DNA from: an uncultured Clostridia bacterium
Lineage (GTDB): Bacteria > Bacillota > Clostridia > UMGS1810
Length of the DNA: 64,000 nucleotides
Direction: 5' to 3'
NCBI GenBank assembly: GCA_934463165.1
Contig: CAKSJG010000001.1
Coordinates: 124,001 to 188,000, forward strand
The notes below the pieces were generated by a model that did no database searches, had not been told where the DNA came from, and saw only the letters and a program-made list of their open reading frames with translations. Shown here in pieces: positions 1 through 7,997 of the stretch. Within the stretch, counting starts at the first letter, position 1; each line of letters begins with the position of its first letter. Both the position numbers and the translations under genes were made by a program.

Positions 1-926
1 AATTATTTGGTAAATATATATGCTGCAAGGCAGAAAAAAATAAAAATATAGCAGCAATTACGGCAGCAATGAGAAGCGGATGCGGCCTTACAAAATTTTC
101 CGAGCTTTATCCGAACAGGTTTTATGATGTGGGCATAGCGGAACAGCATGCAGTTACATTTGCCGGAGGTTTGGCAACGCAGGGGATTATTCCCGTATTC
201 AGCGTTTATTCGACATTTTTACAGCGGGCATATGATCAGATATTACATGATATATGCTTGCAAAACTTACATGTAGTTTTTGCGGTAGACCGAGCCGGAA
301 TTGTCGGCAATGACGGTGAAACACACCAGGGAATTTTTGATTTTTCATATCTTCTTCATATTCCCAATATAACAGTTTTGGCTCCGACATGTGAAAAAGA
401 TTTTATTCAAATGTTTGATTATGCAATTGACAAGGTCGGCGGTCCTGTAGCAATAAGATATCCGCGAGAAAATATTTCCGTCAGGGATTGTGATGATTTT
501 AAACCCGATAAATTTGAAATGACGGATTACCATGATAATAAAATATTAATAATCGGTATAGGCCGAATGTATAACTGTGCCGTACAAACAATGAATATAT
601 TAAAAAAAGACGGCTACGATGCCGGAGTTGTAGGTGTAAAAAAGATTAAGCCTATAGATGCAAAAATGCTTGATTCTATTGTCGGTAAATGTACTGCTGT
701 GATAACTATTGAAGATAATGAAATTACCGGAGGAGCCGGGGAATATTTGATGTCACAGACAAACAGACATAACCGCAGCAAATTTATAAATGTCGGTTGT
801 GATGATTGCTTTGTGAAACAGGGTACACCTGCTGAACTCTTTGAAAGATATGGCATTAATGCAAAAAATATAAGTAATATGATAAAAAAGGAATTGTCGG
901 ATAATGAAAAGCAGACTCGATATTGA
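1..926 (+). CDS. dxs: 1-deoxy-D-xylulose-5-phosphate synthase, C-terminal part (5' end outside window)
   Basis: Dxs makes 1-deoxyxylulose 5-phosphate from pyruvate and glyceraldehyde 3-phosphate, the first step of the MEP isoprenoid and thiamine/pyridoxal pathways. The reading frame is open from base 3 of the window, upstream of the first ATG at 69, and that stretch already reads like the family (ending AAITAAMRSGCGL), so the gene is cut by the window edge. The pyrimidine-binding transketolase domain is seen in DVGIAEQHAVTFAGGLA and in DRAGIVGNDGETHQG. The C-terminal transketolase domain follows. The thiamine-diphosphate-binding N-terminal half is not in the window. The gene overlaps tlyA by 23 bases, so the two are translationally coupled. 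Confidence 0.97.
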   Translation, partial: LFGKYICCKAEKNKNIAAITAAMRSGCGLTKFSELYPNRFYDVGIAEQHAVTFAGGLATQGIIPVFSVYSTFLQRAYDQILHDICLQNLHVVFAVDRAGIVGNDGETHQGIFDFSYLLHIPNITVLAPTCEKDFIQMFDYAIDKVGGPVAIRYPRENISVRDCDDFKPDKFEMTDYHDNKILIIGIGRMYNCAVQTMNILKKDGYDAGVVGVKKIKPIDAKMLDSIVGKCTAVITIEDNEITGGAGEYLMSQTNRHNRSKFINVGCDDCFVKQGTPAELFERYGINAKNISNMIKKELSDNEKQTRY

Positions 927-1710
927 AATGGTTAATAAAGGACTGACAGAAAGCAGAGAAAAGGCCAAGGCCCTGATAATGGAAGGGATTGTATATGTTA
1001 ACAATCAAAAAGCATTAAAGGCCGGTGATAAAATTAATGACGGTGACACAATAGAAATCCGCGGAAAAAAGCTTCCTTATGTCAGCAGAGGCGGGCTCAA
1101 ACTGGAAAAGGCAGTAAATGTTTTTAATATAAATCTTGATGATAAAATTTGTATGGATATCGGCGCATCAACAGGGGGATTTACGGATTGCATGCTTCAA
1201 AACGGAGCAAAAAAAATATATGCTGTAGATGTAGGTTACGGTCAACTTGCCTGGAAATTAAGAAATGATGAGCGAGTTGTAAATATGGAACGAACAAATA
1301 TAAGATATATAGATAAATCGCTAATTATTGATCCGATATCATTTATTTCAATCGATGTTGCTTTCATTTCACTGAAATTGGTCTTACCCGTTGCTATGGA
1401 TATTTTGAGTGATGGCGGCAGTATTGTTGCTCTTATTAAACCGCAATTTGAGGCAGGACGTGAAGAGGTCGGCAAAAACGGTGTTGTAAAAGATATAAAA
1501 ATACATAGGAAAGTTATAAAAGAAATAATTGATTTTGCTGCCGATATCGGATTTTCGGTTGGAAATTTGGACTATTCGCCGATAAGGGGGCCCGAGGGAA
1601 ATATAGAATTTTTATTGCTGTTAAAAAAAGACGGACTTAATATTAAAAATGTCAGCGAAAAAATCATTGATGATAGAACTGATAAGGCCCATGAAACAGA
1701 TAAAAATTAA
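904..1710 (+). CDS. tlyA: TlyA family rRNA 2'-O-methyltransferase (hemolysin A homologue)
   Basis: Family members methylate the 2'-O of cytidines in 16S/23S rRNA using S-adenosylmethionine. The 268-residue protein has an N-terminal S4 RNA-binding domain (about 1-60, with SREKAKALIMEGIVYVN) followed by an FtsJ-like Rossmann methyltransferase. Visible are the SAM loop DIGASTGGFTD, acidic DVGYGQL, the segment SIDVAFIS, the catalytic-type lysine in LIKPQFEAG and the late glutamate in GNIEFLL, which fits a K-D-K-E-type 2'-O-methyltransferase site. Length is normal for the family. It overlaps the dxs 3' end, the usual clostridial dxs-tlyA arrangement. The haemolysin name is historical; an RNA-modifying role is more likely. 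Confidence 0.93.
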   Translation: MKSRLDIEMVNKGLTESREKAKALIMEGIVYVNNQKALKAGDKINDGDTIEIRGKKLPYVSRGGLKLEKAVNVFNINLDDKICMDIGASTGGFTDCMLQNGAKKIYAVDVGYGQLAWKLRNDERVVNMERTNIRYIDKSLIIDPISFISIDVAFISLKLVLPVAMDILSDGGSIVALIKPQFEAGREEVGKNGVVKDIKIHRKVIKEIIDFAADIGFSVGNLDYSPIRGPEGNIEFLLLLKKDGLNIKNVSEKIIDDRTDKAHETDKN

Positions 1711-1728
1711 TACAAAGAGGTCTTTGAT

Positions 1729-2640
1729 ATGAACAACAAGAGAAAAGAAAAAACAAATAAGAAAAACAATGATCTGTCTTTTTCTGAAATATTAAAGGAT
1801 TCTATTGAATTAATGAATGAATATGACGTTTCCGATTATTGCAAAGATGAGAGCTGGAAAGATTATGATGATAATGTGAAATCCGAACCCAATACAGTCG
1901 CTGATAATAAAGCGAGCTCTGCAACAGAGAAAAGTCATGAGAAAAAGAGCAAGAAAACAGTGATAACTTCAATACATAAGGATCACAGAAAGCGAGTAAG
2001 AAACAAAATAATAAAATACGGTATGGAAACATTTACAGAATTTGAGGTATTGGAGGCTCTGTTATTTTATTCGATCCCCTTGAGGGATACAAACCCCATA
2101 GCACATAAGCTTATTGAAAAATTCGGGACTTTGAAAAATGTTTTTTCGGCAAGTTACGACGAGCTTATCGAGGTGGATGGTATAAGTGAAGTCAGTGCAA
2201 CACTTATAATGATGCAGAGTGAGATATCTAAGTATGTAAGAGTAAACGACACCGAAGGGAAGTACCATGTTACATCGGATATGGTTGGTCAATTTTGTTG
2301 TAATTATTTCGGAAGTCATTTTGAAGAATCGTTTATTGCGCTCAGTCTTTCATCAAACCGAAAACTTATATCTGTAGATGTAATAAGTAACGGAAGCGAG
2401 AATGAAACGGCAATTTATTGGCGAAAGCTCGTGAAGACAATTTTGAAGAACAGATGTAGTATAGTGATATTGGCGCATAATCATCCTGACGGAAATGTTA
2501 ACCCGTCAAATGAAGACAGGTTTTTAACCAATAAAATAGCGAGCATGTTTTCGGAGTTCGGGATATCGGTGATTGACCATATTGTATGTAACGGCAATAC
2601 ATATGTAAGCATGAGTGACAGAGGATTAATTACATTTTAA
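1729..2640 (+). CDS. RadC-like JAB-domain protein
   Basis: The 303-residue protein belongs to the RadC/YicR family, whose biochemical role is unsettled. A lysine-rich, poorly conserved N-terminal extension (about 1-90) precedes the conserved core. A helix-hairpin-helix-like region (about 115-165, with KLIEKFGTLKNVFSASYDELIEVDGIS) is followed by the JAB/MPN metalloprotease-fold domain. The JAMM motif is intact at about 250-263 (HNHPDGNVNPSNED), with His, His and Asp ligands. The gene lies 18 bases after tlyA behind AAAGAGG, so it is probably co-transcribed. In many Clostridia tlyA is followed instead by nadK, argR and recN. The old DNA-repair label of RadC should not be transferred. Confidence 0.9.
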   Translation: MNNKRKEKTNKKNNDLSFSEILKDSIELMNEYDVSDYCKDESWKDYDDNVKSEPNTVADNKASSATEKSHEKKSKKTVITSIHKDHRKRVRNKIIKYGMETFTEFEVLEALLFYSIPLRDTNPIAHKLIEKFGTLKNVFSASYDELIEVDGISEVSATLIMMQSEISKYVRVNDTEGKYHVTSDMVGQFCCNYFGSHFEESFIALSLSSNRKLISVDVISNGSENETAIYWRKLVKTILKNRCSIVILAHNHPDGNVNPSNEDRFLTNKIASMFSEFGISVIDHIVCNGNTYVSMSDRGLITF

Positions 2641-2685
2641 TATTTATAATCAATTTATGTAAACTTTACGGAGGCGAATTACAGG

Positions 2686-3222
2686 ATGATATATATTTTT
2701 TTGGCAGACGGTTTTGAGGAAATTGAAGCATTTACTTTTGTAGATATAATGAGAAGGGCAGAGCTTGATATAAAAACAGTGTCTGTAACAGATAAAAAAA
2801 CAGTAATCGGAGCGCATTCAATAAGCGTTTATGCCGATGAACATATAGAGGATATAAATGAAAATTTTGATGCACTGATACTTCCCGGGGGAATGCCCGG
2901 CACAAAAAATTTATTAAATTGCGATAGGCTTAAAAAATTATTAATCACGGCAAATAACAGAGGTAAGTTAATAGGGGCAATTTGTGCTGCTCCGATGGTG
3001 CTGGGTTCAATAGACATTCTTAACGGCAAAGAAGCAACATGCTATCCGTCGTTTGAAAAGTATTTATCCGGTGCACGTTTCAGACAAGAAAGGGTTGTGG
3101 TATCCGATAATATCATCACATCGCGAGGAGCAGGCACAGCTCATGATTTTGCTTTAAAATTTGTTGAAATTATTTTAGGGAAAGAAAAAGCAGGCAGTAT
3201 TAAAATGTCGATGCTGTATTAA
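2686..3222 (+). CDS. DJ-1/PfpI family protein (YajL/ThiJ type)
   Basis: A 178-residue single-domain protein of the DJ-1/PfpI superfamily, normal in length. The nucleophile-elbow cysteine is about residue 100 (GAICAAPMVLG). The conserved early glutamate lies in DGFEEIEAFTF, and the glycine turn in LPGGMPGTKNL. Family members act as glyoxalases, deglycase-like or stress proteins. Annotation as a thiazole monophosphate biosynthesis enzyme is an old carry-over and not supported here. A GGAGG ribosome binding site lies upstream, and the next gene begins 6 bases after the stop, so the two are co-expressed. Substrate cannot be read from the sequence. Confidence 0.9.
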   Translation: MIYIFLADGFEEIEAFTFVDIMRRAELDIKTVSVTDKKTVIGAHSISVYADEHIEDINENFDALILPGGMPGTKNLLNCDRLKKLLITANNRGKLIGAICAAPMVLGSIDILNGKEATCYPSFEKYLSGARFRQERVVVSDNIITSRGAGTAHDFALKFVEIILGKEKAGSIKMSMLY

Positions 3223-3228
3223 ACTGAT

Positions 3229-3786
3229 ATGAATAAAGTATATTTAAGAAATGTTTATAAAAAAATACGTAATGAATTGAGTGACAGTATCCGAACCGAA
3301 AAATCTTTGAAAATTACAGATAAACTGATTGATACCGGTCAGATAAAAAATTCTGTAAACATTATGATATACAATTCGTTTTCGAGTGAGGTTAAAACTA
3401 ATTTACTGCGAAATAAATTACTTTCAGACGGTAAAAATATACTTATACCAAAATGTATACCCGGTACAAATATTATGTATGCAATATGCTACAGTAAAAA
3501 TGATAACATTATAATAAATAAATACGGTATAACGGAACCTGAAAGTACATCTGTTTACAACGGCGAAATAGATTTGATTATAGTTCCAGGAATTGCTTTC
3601 GATACTGATGGAAACAGAATCGGATTCGGCAAAGGCTACTATGACAGGTTTATAAATTCTTTGGATTATAAACCGTATCTTATAGGAATAGCTTATGAAA
3701 ATCAGATTGTCATAGAGGGAATTGATACTGACGCTAATGATGTCCGCATGGATATGGTAGTAACAGATGAACATATTTATGTTTGA
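3229..3786 (+). CDS. 5-formyltetrahydrofolate cyclo-ligase
   Basis: The enzyme converts 5-formyl-THF to 5,10-methenyl-THF with ATP hydrolysis, returning a storage folate to the one-carbon pool. The 185-residue length is typical. The diagnostic C-terminal motif is clear: VPGIAFDTDGNRIGFGKGYY at about 117-136, containing the phosphate-binding GFGKGYYDR. The early basic stretch (RNVYKKIRNELS) matches the family N-terminus. The start is an ATG 6 bases after the DJ-1 gene stop, with no strong ribosome binding site in the gap, so reinitiation after the upstream gene is likely. A 28-bp palindrome follows the stop. Confidence 0.92.
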   Translation: MNKVYLRNVYKKIRNELSDSIRTEKSLKITDKLIDTGQIKNSVNIMIYNSFSSEVKTNLLRNKLLSDGKNILIPKCIPGTNIMYAICYSKNDNIIINKYGITEPESTSVYNGEIDLIIVPGIAFDTDGNRIGFGKGYYDRFINSLDYKPYLIGIAYENQIVIEGIDTDANDVRMDMVVTDEHIYV

Positions 3787-3800
3787 AATTTTAATTATTT

Positions 3801-3828
3801 ATTTCGCAAAATAAAAATTTTGCGAAAT
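3801..3828. other. 28-bp dif-like palindrome (candidate Xer recombination site)
   Basis: Two 11-bp arms, ATTTCGCAAAA and TTTTGCGAAAT, are perfect inverted repeats around a 6-bp centre TAAAAA. Symmetry runs 12 bp per arm with AAAA in the middle. The 11-6-11 architecture and the half-site ATTTCGCA resemble bacterial dif sites. The element lies directly 5' of the AGGAGAGG ribosome binding site of a Xer-type recombinase gene, as in single-recombinase systems where dif neighbours its gene. An alternative is an mRNA hairpin. There is no T-run after it on either strand, so it is a poor intrinsic terminator. Confidence 0.5.
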
Positions 3829-3840
3829 GGAGGAGAGGAA

Positions 3841-4830
3841 ATGTCAAAAAAAAATAAATATACGGATGTTCCTCAGATTTTGAGGGATTATTTAAATTTC
3901 CTGACAATTATAAAGGGAAAATCCGAAAATACCGTTAAAGAATACTATTATGACTTAAGAATGTTTTTTCGTTTTATATACGCTGATAAAAATAATATTT
4001 CAAATGATGATCTTTCTGAAATTGATCTTAGTAATTTTGATCCTGAAGTTTTGAAAAAGATTTCTCTCAGTGATTTGTATGAATTTATGGCATATGTAAA
4101 TAACACAAAATCATCAAATGATAATTACAGAGCAAGAAAAGTTTCATGCTTAAGATCTTTTTTTAAATATCTGCATACACGTTTAAATTATATAGATGTT
4201 AATCCTGCAGAAAATCTTGATTCGCCAAAAATAAAAAAGCGTATGCCGAGATATTTAACACTGGAACAAAGTGTCGAATTTTTAAAAAACATTGACGGAA
4301 AAAATCGCGAACGTGATTTTGCTATGTTTTCGGTATTTTTATGCTGCGGATTAAGATTAAGCGAGTTAGTTGGAATTAACCTTAATGATATTGACTATGA
4401 AAAGAAAACTTTAAGAGTTATAGGTAAAGGTAATAAAGAAAGAATTGTTTATTTAAATGACATGTGCATAGATGCAATTCATAAATATCTTTCGGTAAGA
4501 CCCAACGATATAGTAAAACATAATTCTAAAAATGCGCTTTTTTTAAGCTCAAAAGGAAACAGAATCAGTAATCGTATGGTTGAAATTTTAGCAAAAAGAT
4601 ATTTTGCCGCGGCAGGAATCGATCCTGAGCTGTTTTCACCGCACAAATTACGTCATACAGCCGCAACATTAATGTATAAAAGCGGTAACGTTGATATCCG
4701 AACACTTCAGGAGCTTTTAGGTCATACAAGTCTTGCAACAACACAGATATACACTCATATTGCCGGTGATGATCTAAAAAAAGCTGCAGAAAATAATCCT
4801 ATATCAAATGCATTTAATGCTGACAGCTAA
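3841..4830 (+). CDS. Tyrosine recombinase, XerC/XerD family
   Basis: A 329-residue site-specific recombinase of the Xer type, which resolves chromosome dimers at dif. The N-terminal SAM-like core-binding domain (about 10-110) is followed by the catalytic domain. All catalytic residues are visible: Arg in CGLRLSELVGI, Lys in GKGNKERIVY, His and Arg in HKLRHTAA, His in LGHTSLATTQ and the Tyr nucleophile in QIYTHI. An in-frame TTG at 3820 would extend it, but ATG 3841 follows AGGAGAGG and is preferred. XerC, XerD and a single-recombinase type cannot be told apart by eye. The adjoining palindrome suggests its own target. Lack of phage genes argues against a prophage integrase. Confidence 0.9.
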   Translation: MSKKNKYTDVPQILRDYLNFLTIIKGKSENTVKEYYYDLRMFFRFIYADKNNISNDDLSEIDLSNFDPEVLKKISLSDLYEFMAYVNNTKSSNDNYRARKVSCLRSFFKYLHTRLNYIDVNPAENLDSPKIKKRMPRYLTLEQSVEFLKNIDGKNRERDFAMFSVFLCCGLRLSELVGINLNDIDYEKKTLRVIGKGNKERIVYLNDMCIDAIHKYLSVRPNDIVKHNSKNALFLSSKGNRISNRMVEILAKRYFAAAGIDPELFSPHKLRHTAATLMYKSGNVDIRTLQELLGHTSLATTQIYTHIAGDDLKKAAENNPISNAFNADS

Positions 4831-4848
4831 TTTAAAATATAAAAACAA

Positions 4849-4893
4849 AATACTCGCGGAAAATCCAAATAAATGACTAAACCGCGGGTATTT
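4849..4893. terminator. Bidirectional terminator between xer and lepA
   Basis: Arms AATACTCGCGG (4849-4859) and CCGCGGGTATT (4882-4892) pair with one G-T wobble around a 22-nt loop. A-rich DNA precedes the left arm and T-rich DNA follows the right arm. It lies between two convergent genes and could serve both. Confidence 0.6.
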
Positions 4894-4906
4894 CATTATT
4901 AAAATA

Positions 4907-6715
4907 TTATTCATCAAGTTTTAGTACGGACATAAATGCTTCCTGCGGAATTTCAACAGTTCCGACCTGTCTCATTCTTTTTTTGCCTTCTTTTTGTTTT
5001 TCAAGAAGTTTTTTCTTTCTGGTTATATCTCCACCGTAGCATTTTGCAAGTACGTCTTTTCTGAGTGCTTTTACGGTTTCTCTTGCAATAATTTTATTTC
5101 CGACGGTTGCCTGAATTGGAATTTCAAACAATTGTCTCGGTATTGATTCCTTTAATTTCTCGGCAATCTTTCTTCCTCTTGCATATGCTTTTGATTCATG
5201 CACTATAAATGACAGTGCATCAACTATTTCGCCATTTAACATCATGTCAAGCTTTGTAAGTTCAGATTTTTGATATCCTTTCAGTTCATAATCAAATGAA
5301 GCGTATCCTTTTGTCCTGGATTTCAGTGCATCAAAAAAGTCATATATTATCTCGTTGAGAGGTAAATCATAATGAAGAACAACTCTTGATTCGTCCATAT
5401 ATTCCATGTTTTTGAATGTTCCTCTGCGATCCTGACATAACTCCATAATATTACCTACATATTCGGTGGGAAGCATTATGGATGCATTTACAATCGGTTC
5501 TTCCATAAATTCTATTTCCGATTGCGGCGGCATGTTGGTTGGGTTATCAATGTTTATAACTTCGCCGTTTGTTTTGTGTACCTTATATATAACACTCGGC
5601 GCTGTTGTTATGATATCAAGATTATACTCTCTCTCAATTCTCTCCTGAATTATTTCCATATGAAGCAATCCGAGAAATCCGCATCGGAAACCAAATCCGA
5701 GAGCTACGGATGTTTCAGGCTCAAATGTAAGTGACGCATCATTCAACTGTAATTTTTCAAGTGCATCTCTTAAATCAGGATATTTTGAACCGTCAGCTGT
5801 ATAAATACCGCAAAAAACCATGGGATTAACTTTTTTATATCCGGGCAGAGGTTCAAGTGCCGGGTTATCGGCAATGGTTATCGTGTCCCCTACTCTTGCA
5901 TCAGTAACATTTTTAATGCTTGCGGCAATATATCCTACCTCACCTGCTTCGAGTGAATCAGATACTATAGTTCCCAAAGGGGATAAATATCCAACTTCAA
6001 CAACGGTGAACTCTTTTTCACTTGCCATAAATCTAATTATATCGCCTTTTCTTACACTTCCGTCTTTTATTCTTATATATACAATTACACCTTTATATGC
6101 GTCATAATAAGAGTCAAAAATCAATGCCTTAAGTTTTCCGTTTACATCTCCTGACGGAGGGGGAACCATTTCAACTATTTTTTCCAAAACATCATTTATT
6201 CCTATTCCTTGTTTTGCAGAAATAAGAGGTGCCTGTGATGCCTCAATGCCTATTACATTTTCTATTTCATTTTTTACAAAATCCGGTCTTGCACTGGGAA
6301 GATCTATTTTATTTATTACGGGAACAATCTCAAGATCGTGATCAACTGCAAGATAGGTATTTGCAAGAGTTTGCGCCTCTATGCCCTGCGATGCATCAAC
6401 AACAAGCACTGCACCTTCACATGCAGCTAGGCTTCTTGATACTTCATAGTTAAAATCGACGTGCCCGGGTGTGTCAATTAAGTTAAAAATATATTGGTTA
6501 CCGTCTTTATACTTATATATCAGTCTTACGGCTCTTGCTTTTATTGTTATTCCTTTTTCACGTTCAAGATCCATATTGTCAAGAATTTGATCCTGCATTT
6601 CACGTTTGGTTAAAACACCGGTTTGCTCAAGGATTCTGTCGGCAAGCGTTGACTTACCGTGGTCTATATGTGCAATTATGCAAAAATTTCTTATCATATC
6701 TTGTTTATTCGGCAT
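4907..6715 (-). CDS. lepA: Elongation factor 4 (LepA), ribosome back-translocase GTPase
   Basis: LepA is a translational GTPase acting on stalled or mis-set ribosomes. The chosen ATG at 6715 follows GGGAGGA and gives 602 residues, the family length; the frame is open 13 codons further upstream but without support. GTPase motifs are AHIDHGKST (G1), DTPGHVDF (G3) and NKIDLP (G4). The domain II/III and elongation-factor-type C-terminal regions follow, and the LepA-specific end region (KKKLLEKQKEGKKRMRQVG) is present. It is separated from the upstream tRNA gene by a strong terminator, so it needs its own promoter, which I could not define. Confidence 0.97.
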   Translation of the reverse strand: MPNKQDMIRNFCIIAHIDHGKSTLADRILEQTGVLTKREMQDQILDNMDLEREKGITIKARAVRLIYKYKDGNQYIFNLIDTPGHVDFNYEVSRSLAACEGAVLVVDASQGIEAQTLANTYLAVDHDLEIVPVINKIDLPSARPDFVKNEIENVIGIEASQAPLISAKQGIGINDVLEKIVEMVPPPSGDVNGKLKALIFDSYYDAYKGVIVYIRIKDGSVRKGDIIRFMASEKEFTVVEVGYLSPLGTIVSDSLEAGEVGYIAASIKNVTDARVGDTITIADNPALEPLPGYKKVNPMVFCGIYTADGSKYPDLRDALEKLQLNDASLTFEPETSVALGFGFRCGFLGLLHMEIIQERIEREYNLDIITTAPSVIYKVHKTNGEVINIDNPTNMPPQSEIEFMEEPIVNASIMLPTEYVGNIMELCQDRRGTFKNMEYMDESRVVLHYDLPLNEIIYDFFDALKSRTKGYASFDYELKGYQKSELTKLDMMLNGEIVDALSFIVHESKAYARGRKIAEKLKESIPRQLFEIPIQATVGNKIIARETVKALRKDVLAKCYGGDITRKKKLLEKQKEGKKRMRQVGTVEIPQEAFMSVLKLDE

Positions 6716-6774
6716 AATGTTCCTCCCAATCAGTATATAAGTAAAAATTATCACTGATTATAAAATAATAGTAA

Positions 6775-6804
6775 AAATCGGAACAAGTTAACTTGTTCCG
6801 ATTT
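6775..6804 (-). terminator. Intrinsic terminator downstream of tRNA-Leu
   Basis: A perfect 30-bp palindrome with 15-bp arms (AAATCGGAACAAGTT and its complement), followed on the minus strand by TTTTT. It sits immediately 3' of the tRNA on its strand and ends that transcript before lepA. Confidence 0.85.
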
Positions 6805-6806
6805 GA

Positions 6807-6890
6807 TGCCGGCGGTGGGACTTGAACCCACACGCCATCGCTGGCAATGGATTTTGAGTCCACCTCGTCTGCCAATTCCAACACGCCGGC
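6807..6890 (-). tRNA. tRNA-Leu (anticodon CAA)
   Basis: Read on the minus strand, the 84-nt gene has acceptor arms GCCGGCG and CGCCGGC and discriminator A. The anticodon stem is GTGGA/TCCAT with loop CTCAAAA, giving anticodon CAA, which reads UUG. A long variable arm (GCCA-GCGA-TGGC) marks a class II tRNA. The T arm is GTGGG-TTCAAGT-CCCAC. CCA is not encoded. A promoter lies 34 bases upstream and a terminator directly downstream, so the gene is transcribed alone. Confidence 0.96.
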
Positions 6891-6923
6891 ACATATATGC
6901 TGATTACACAATCAACGATATAT

Positions 6924-6952
6924 ATTATACCATATGTTTTTGGAAAATTCAA
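6924..6952 (-). promoter_or_regulatory. Sigma-A-type promoter of tRNA-Leu
   Basis: On the minus strand TTGAAT (6952-6947) and TATAAT (6929-6924) are separated by 17 bases. The predicted transcription start is about 6916, some 26 bases before the mature tRNA. Confidence 0.75.
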
Positions 6953-7001
6953 GCATTATTTTTAATTTTTTTATAATTATTTATAATGTATAATTATATT
7001 G

Positions 7002-7994
7002 TTAAAGTGTAGCTGCAATTACAGCTTTAATTGTATGCATTCTGTTTTCGGCTTCATCAAAAACAATTGATCTGTCACTTTCAAACACTTCGTCTTCAAC
7101 TTCCATACAATCAATGCCAAACTTATCATAAATTATTTTTCCGGTATCCGTGTCAAGATCATGAAATGCCGGGAGACAATGCATAAATTTGCAATTCTTT
7201 GATGCCGAATTCATAAGCTTTGTTGTTACTCGGTACGGCGTCAGATCCTTGATTCTTTCGCTCCATACCTGTTCGGGTTCGCCCATTGAAACCCAAACAT
7301 CGGTATATATAATATCAGCATTTGAAACTGCCTTTATCGGATCAGTTTCAAATCTGAGAGTTGCGCCGTTTTCATCAGCAATTTCCTCGCAAATATCAAT
7401 TAATTTCTTATCGGGAAAATATTTCTCGGGAGCGCATGCTGTAAAATTCATTCCCATTTTAGCACATCCGACCATTAATGAATTACCCATGTTGTACCTT
7501 GCATCGCCCATATATACAAAATTTATGCCTTTAAGTTTACCGAAATGTTCTTTTACCGTTAAAAAGTCAGCGAGTATTTGAGTAGGATGAAATTCGTTTG
7601 TCAGTCCGTTCCATACGGGAACATGACTGAATTCGGCAAGTTTTTCAACAATATCCTGACCGTATCCCCTATATTCAATTCCGTCAAACATTCTGCCCAA
7701 AACTCTTGCTGTATCGGCTATGCTTTCTTTTTTGCCTATTTGAGAGCTTTTCGGGTCTAAGTATACCGGATGTATTCCCAAATCTGATGCCGCAACTTCA
7801 AATGAGCAACGTGTACGTGTACTTGTTTTTTCAAATACAAGTGCAATGTTTTTACCTTCAAAATACTTATGAGGTATTCCGTTTTTTTTCTTTTTTTTAA
7901 GTTCTGAAGCAAAATCAATAAGTGATGAAATTTCATCCGGTGCATAATCCAAAAGCTTTAAAAAACTGCGCCCTTTAAATTCTGACGGTTTCAT
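7002..7994 (-). CDS. argF: Ornithine carbamoyltransferase
   Basis: The enzyme makes citrulline from ornithine and carbamoyl phosphate, a cytosolic step of arginine synthesis. The 330-residue protein is full length. The carbamoyl-phosphate site STRTRCSF (about 56-63), the FHPTQILAD motif and the ornithine-binding HCLPAFHD (about 269-276) are intact. It starts 3 bases after the argD stop and is the last gene of argC-J-B-D-F, which fits an anabolic rather than a catabolic role. No arginine deiminase genes are near. Confidence 0.97.
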   Translation of the reverse strand: MKPSEFKGRSFLKLLDYAPDEISSLIDFASELKKKKKNGIPHKYFEGKNIALVFEKTSTRTRCSFEVAASDLGIHPVYLDPKSSQIGKKESIADTARVLGRMFDGIEYRGYGQDIVEKLAEFSHVPVWNGLTNEFHPTQILADFLTVKEHFGKLKGINFVYMGDARYNMGNSLMVGCAKMGMNFTACAPEKYFPDKKLIDICEEIADENGATLRFETDPIKAVSNADIIYTDVWVSMGEPEQVWSERIKDLTPYRVTTKLMNSASKNCKFMHCLPAFHDLDTDTGKIIYDKFGIDCMEVEDEVFESDRSIVFDEAENRMHTIKAVIAATL

Positions 7995-7997
7995 TTT

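Noticed and set aside
3424..3774. 116-codon minus-strand ORF
   Set aside because: Antisense shadow of the 5-formyl-THF cyclo-ligase gene, rich in Tyr, Ile and Asn with no motif.
3841..4830. Phage or mobile-element integrase
   Set aside because: No phage, transposon or attachment-duplication features around it; Xer catalytic motifs and the dif-like neighbour fit a chromosomal recombinase better.
6705..6911. Short minus-strand ORF of 68 codons
   Set aside because: It lies across tRNA-Leu and its terminator; the peptide is the tRNA sequence read as codons.
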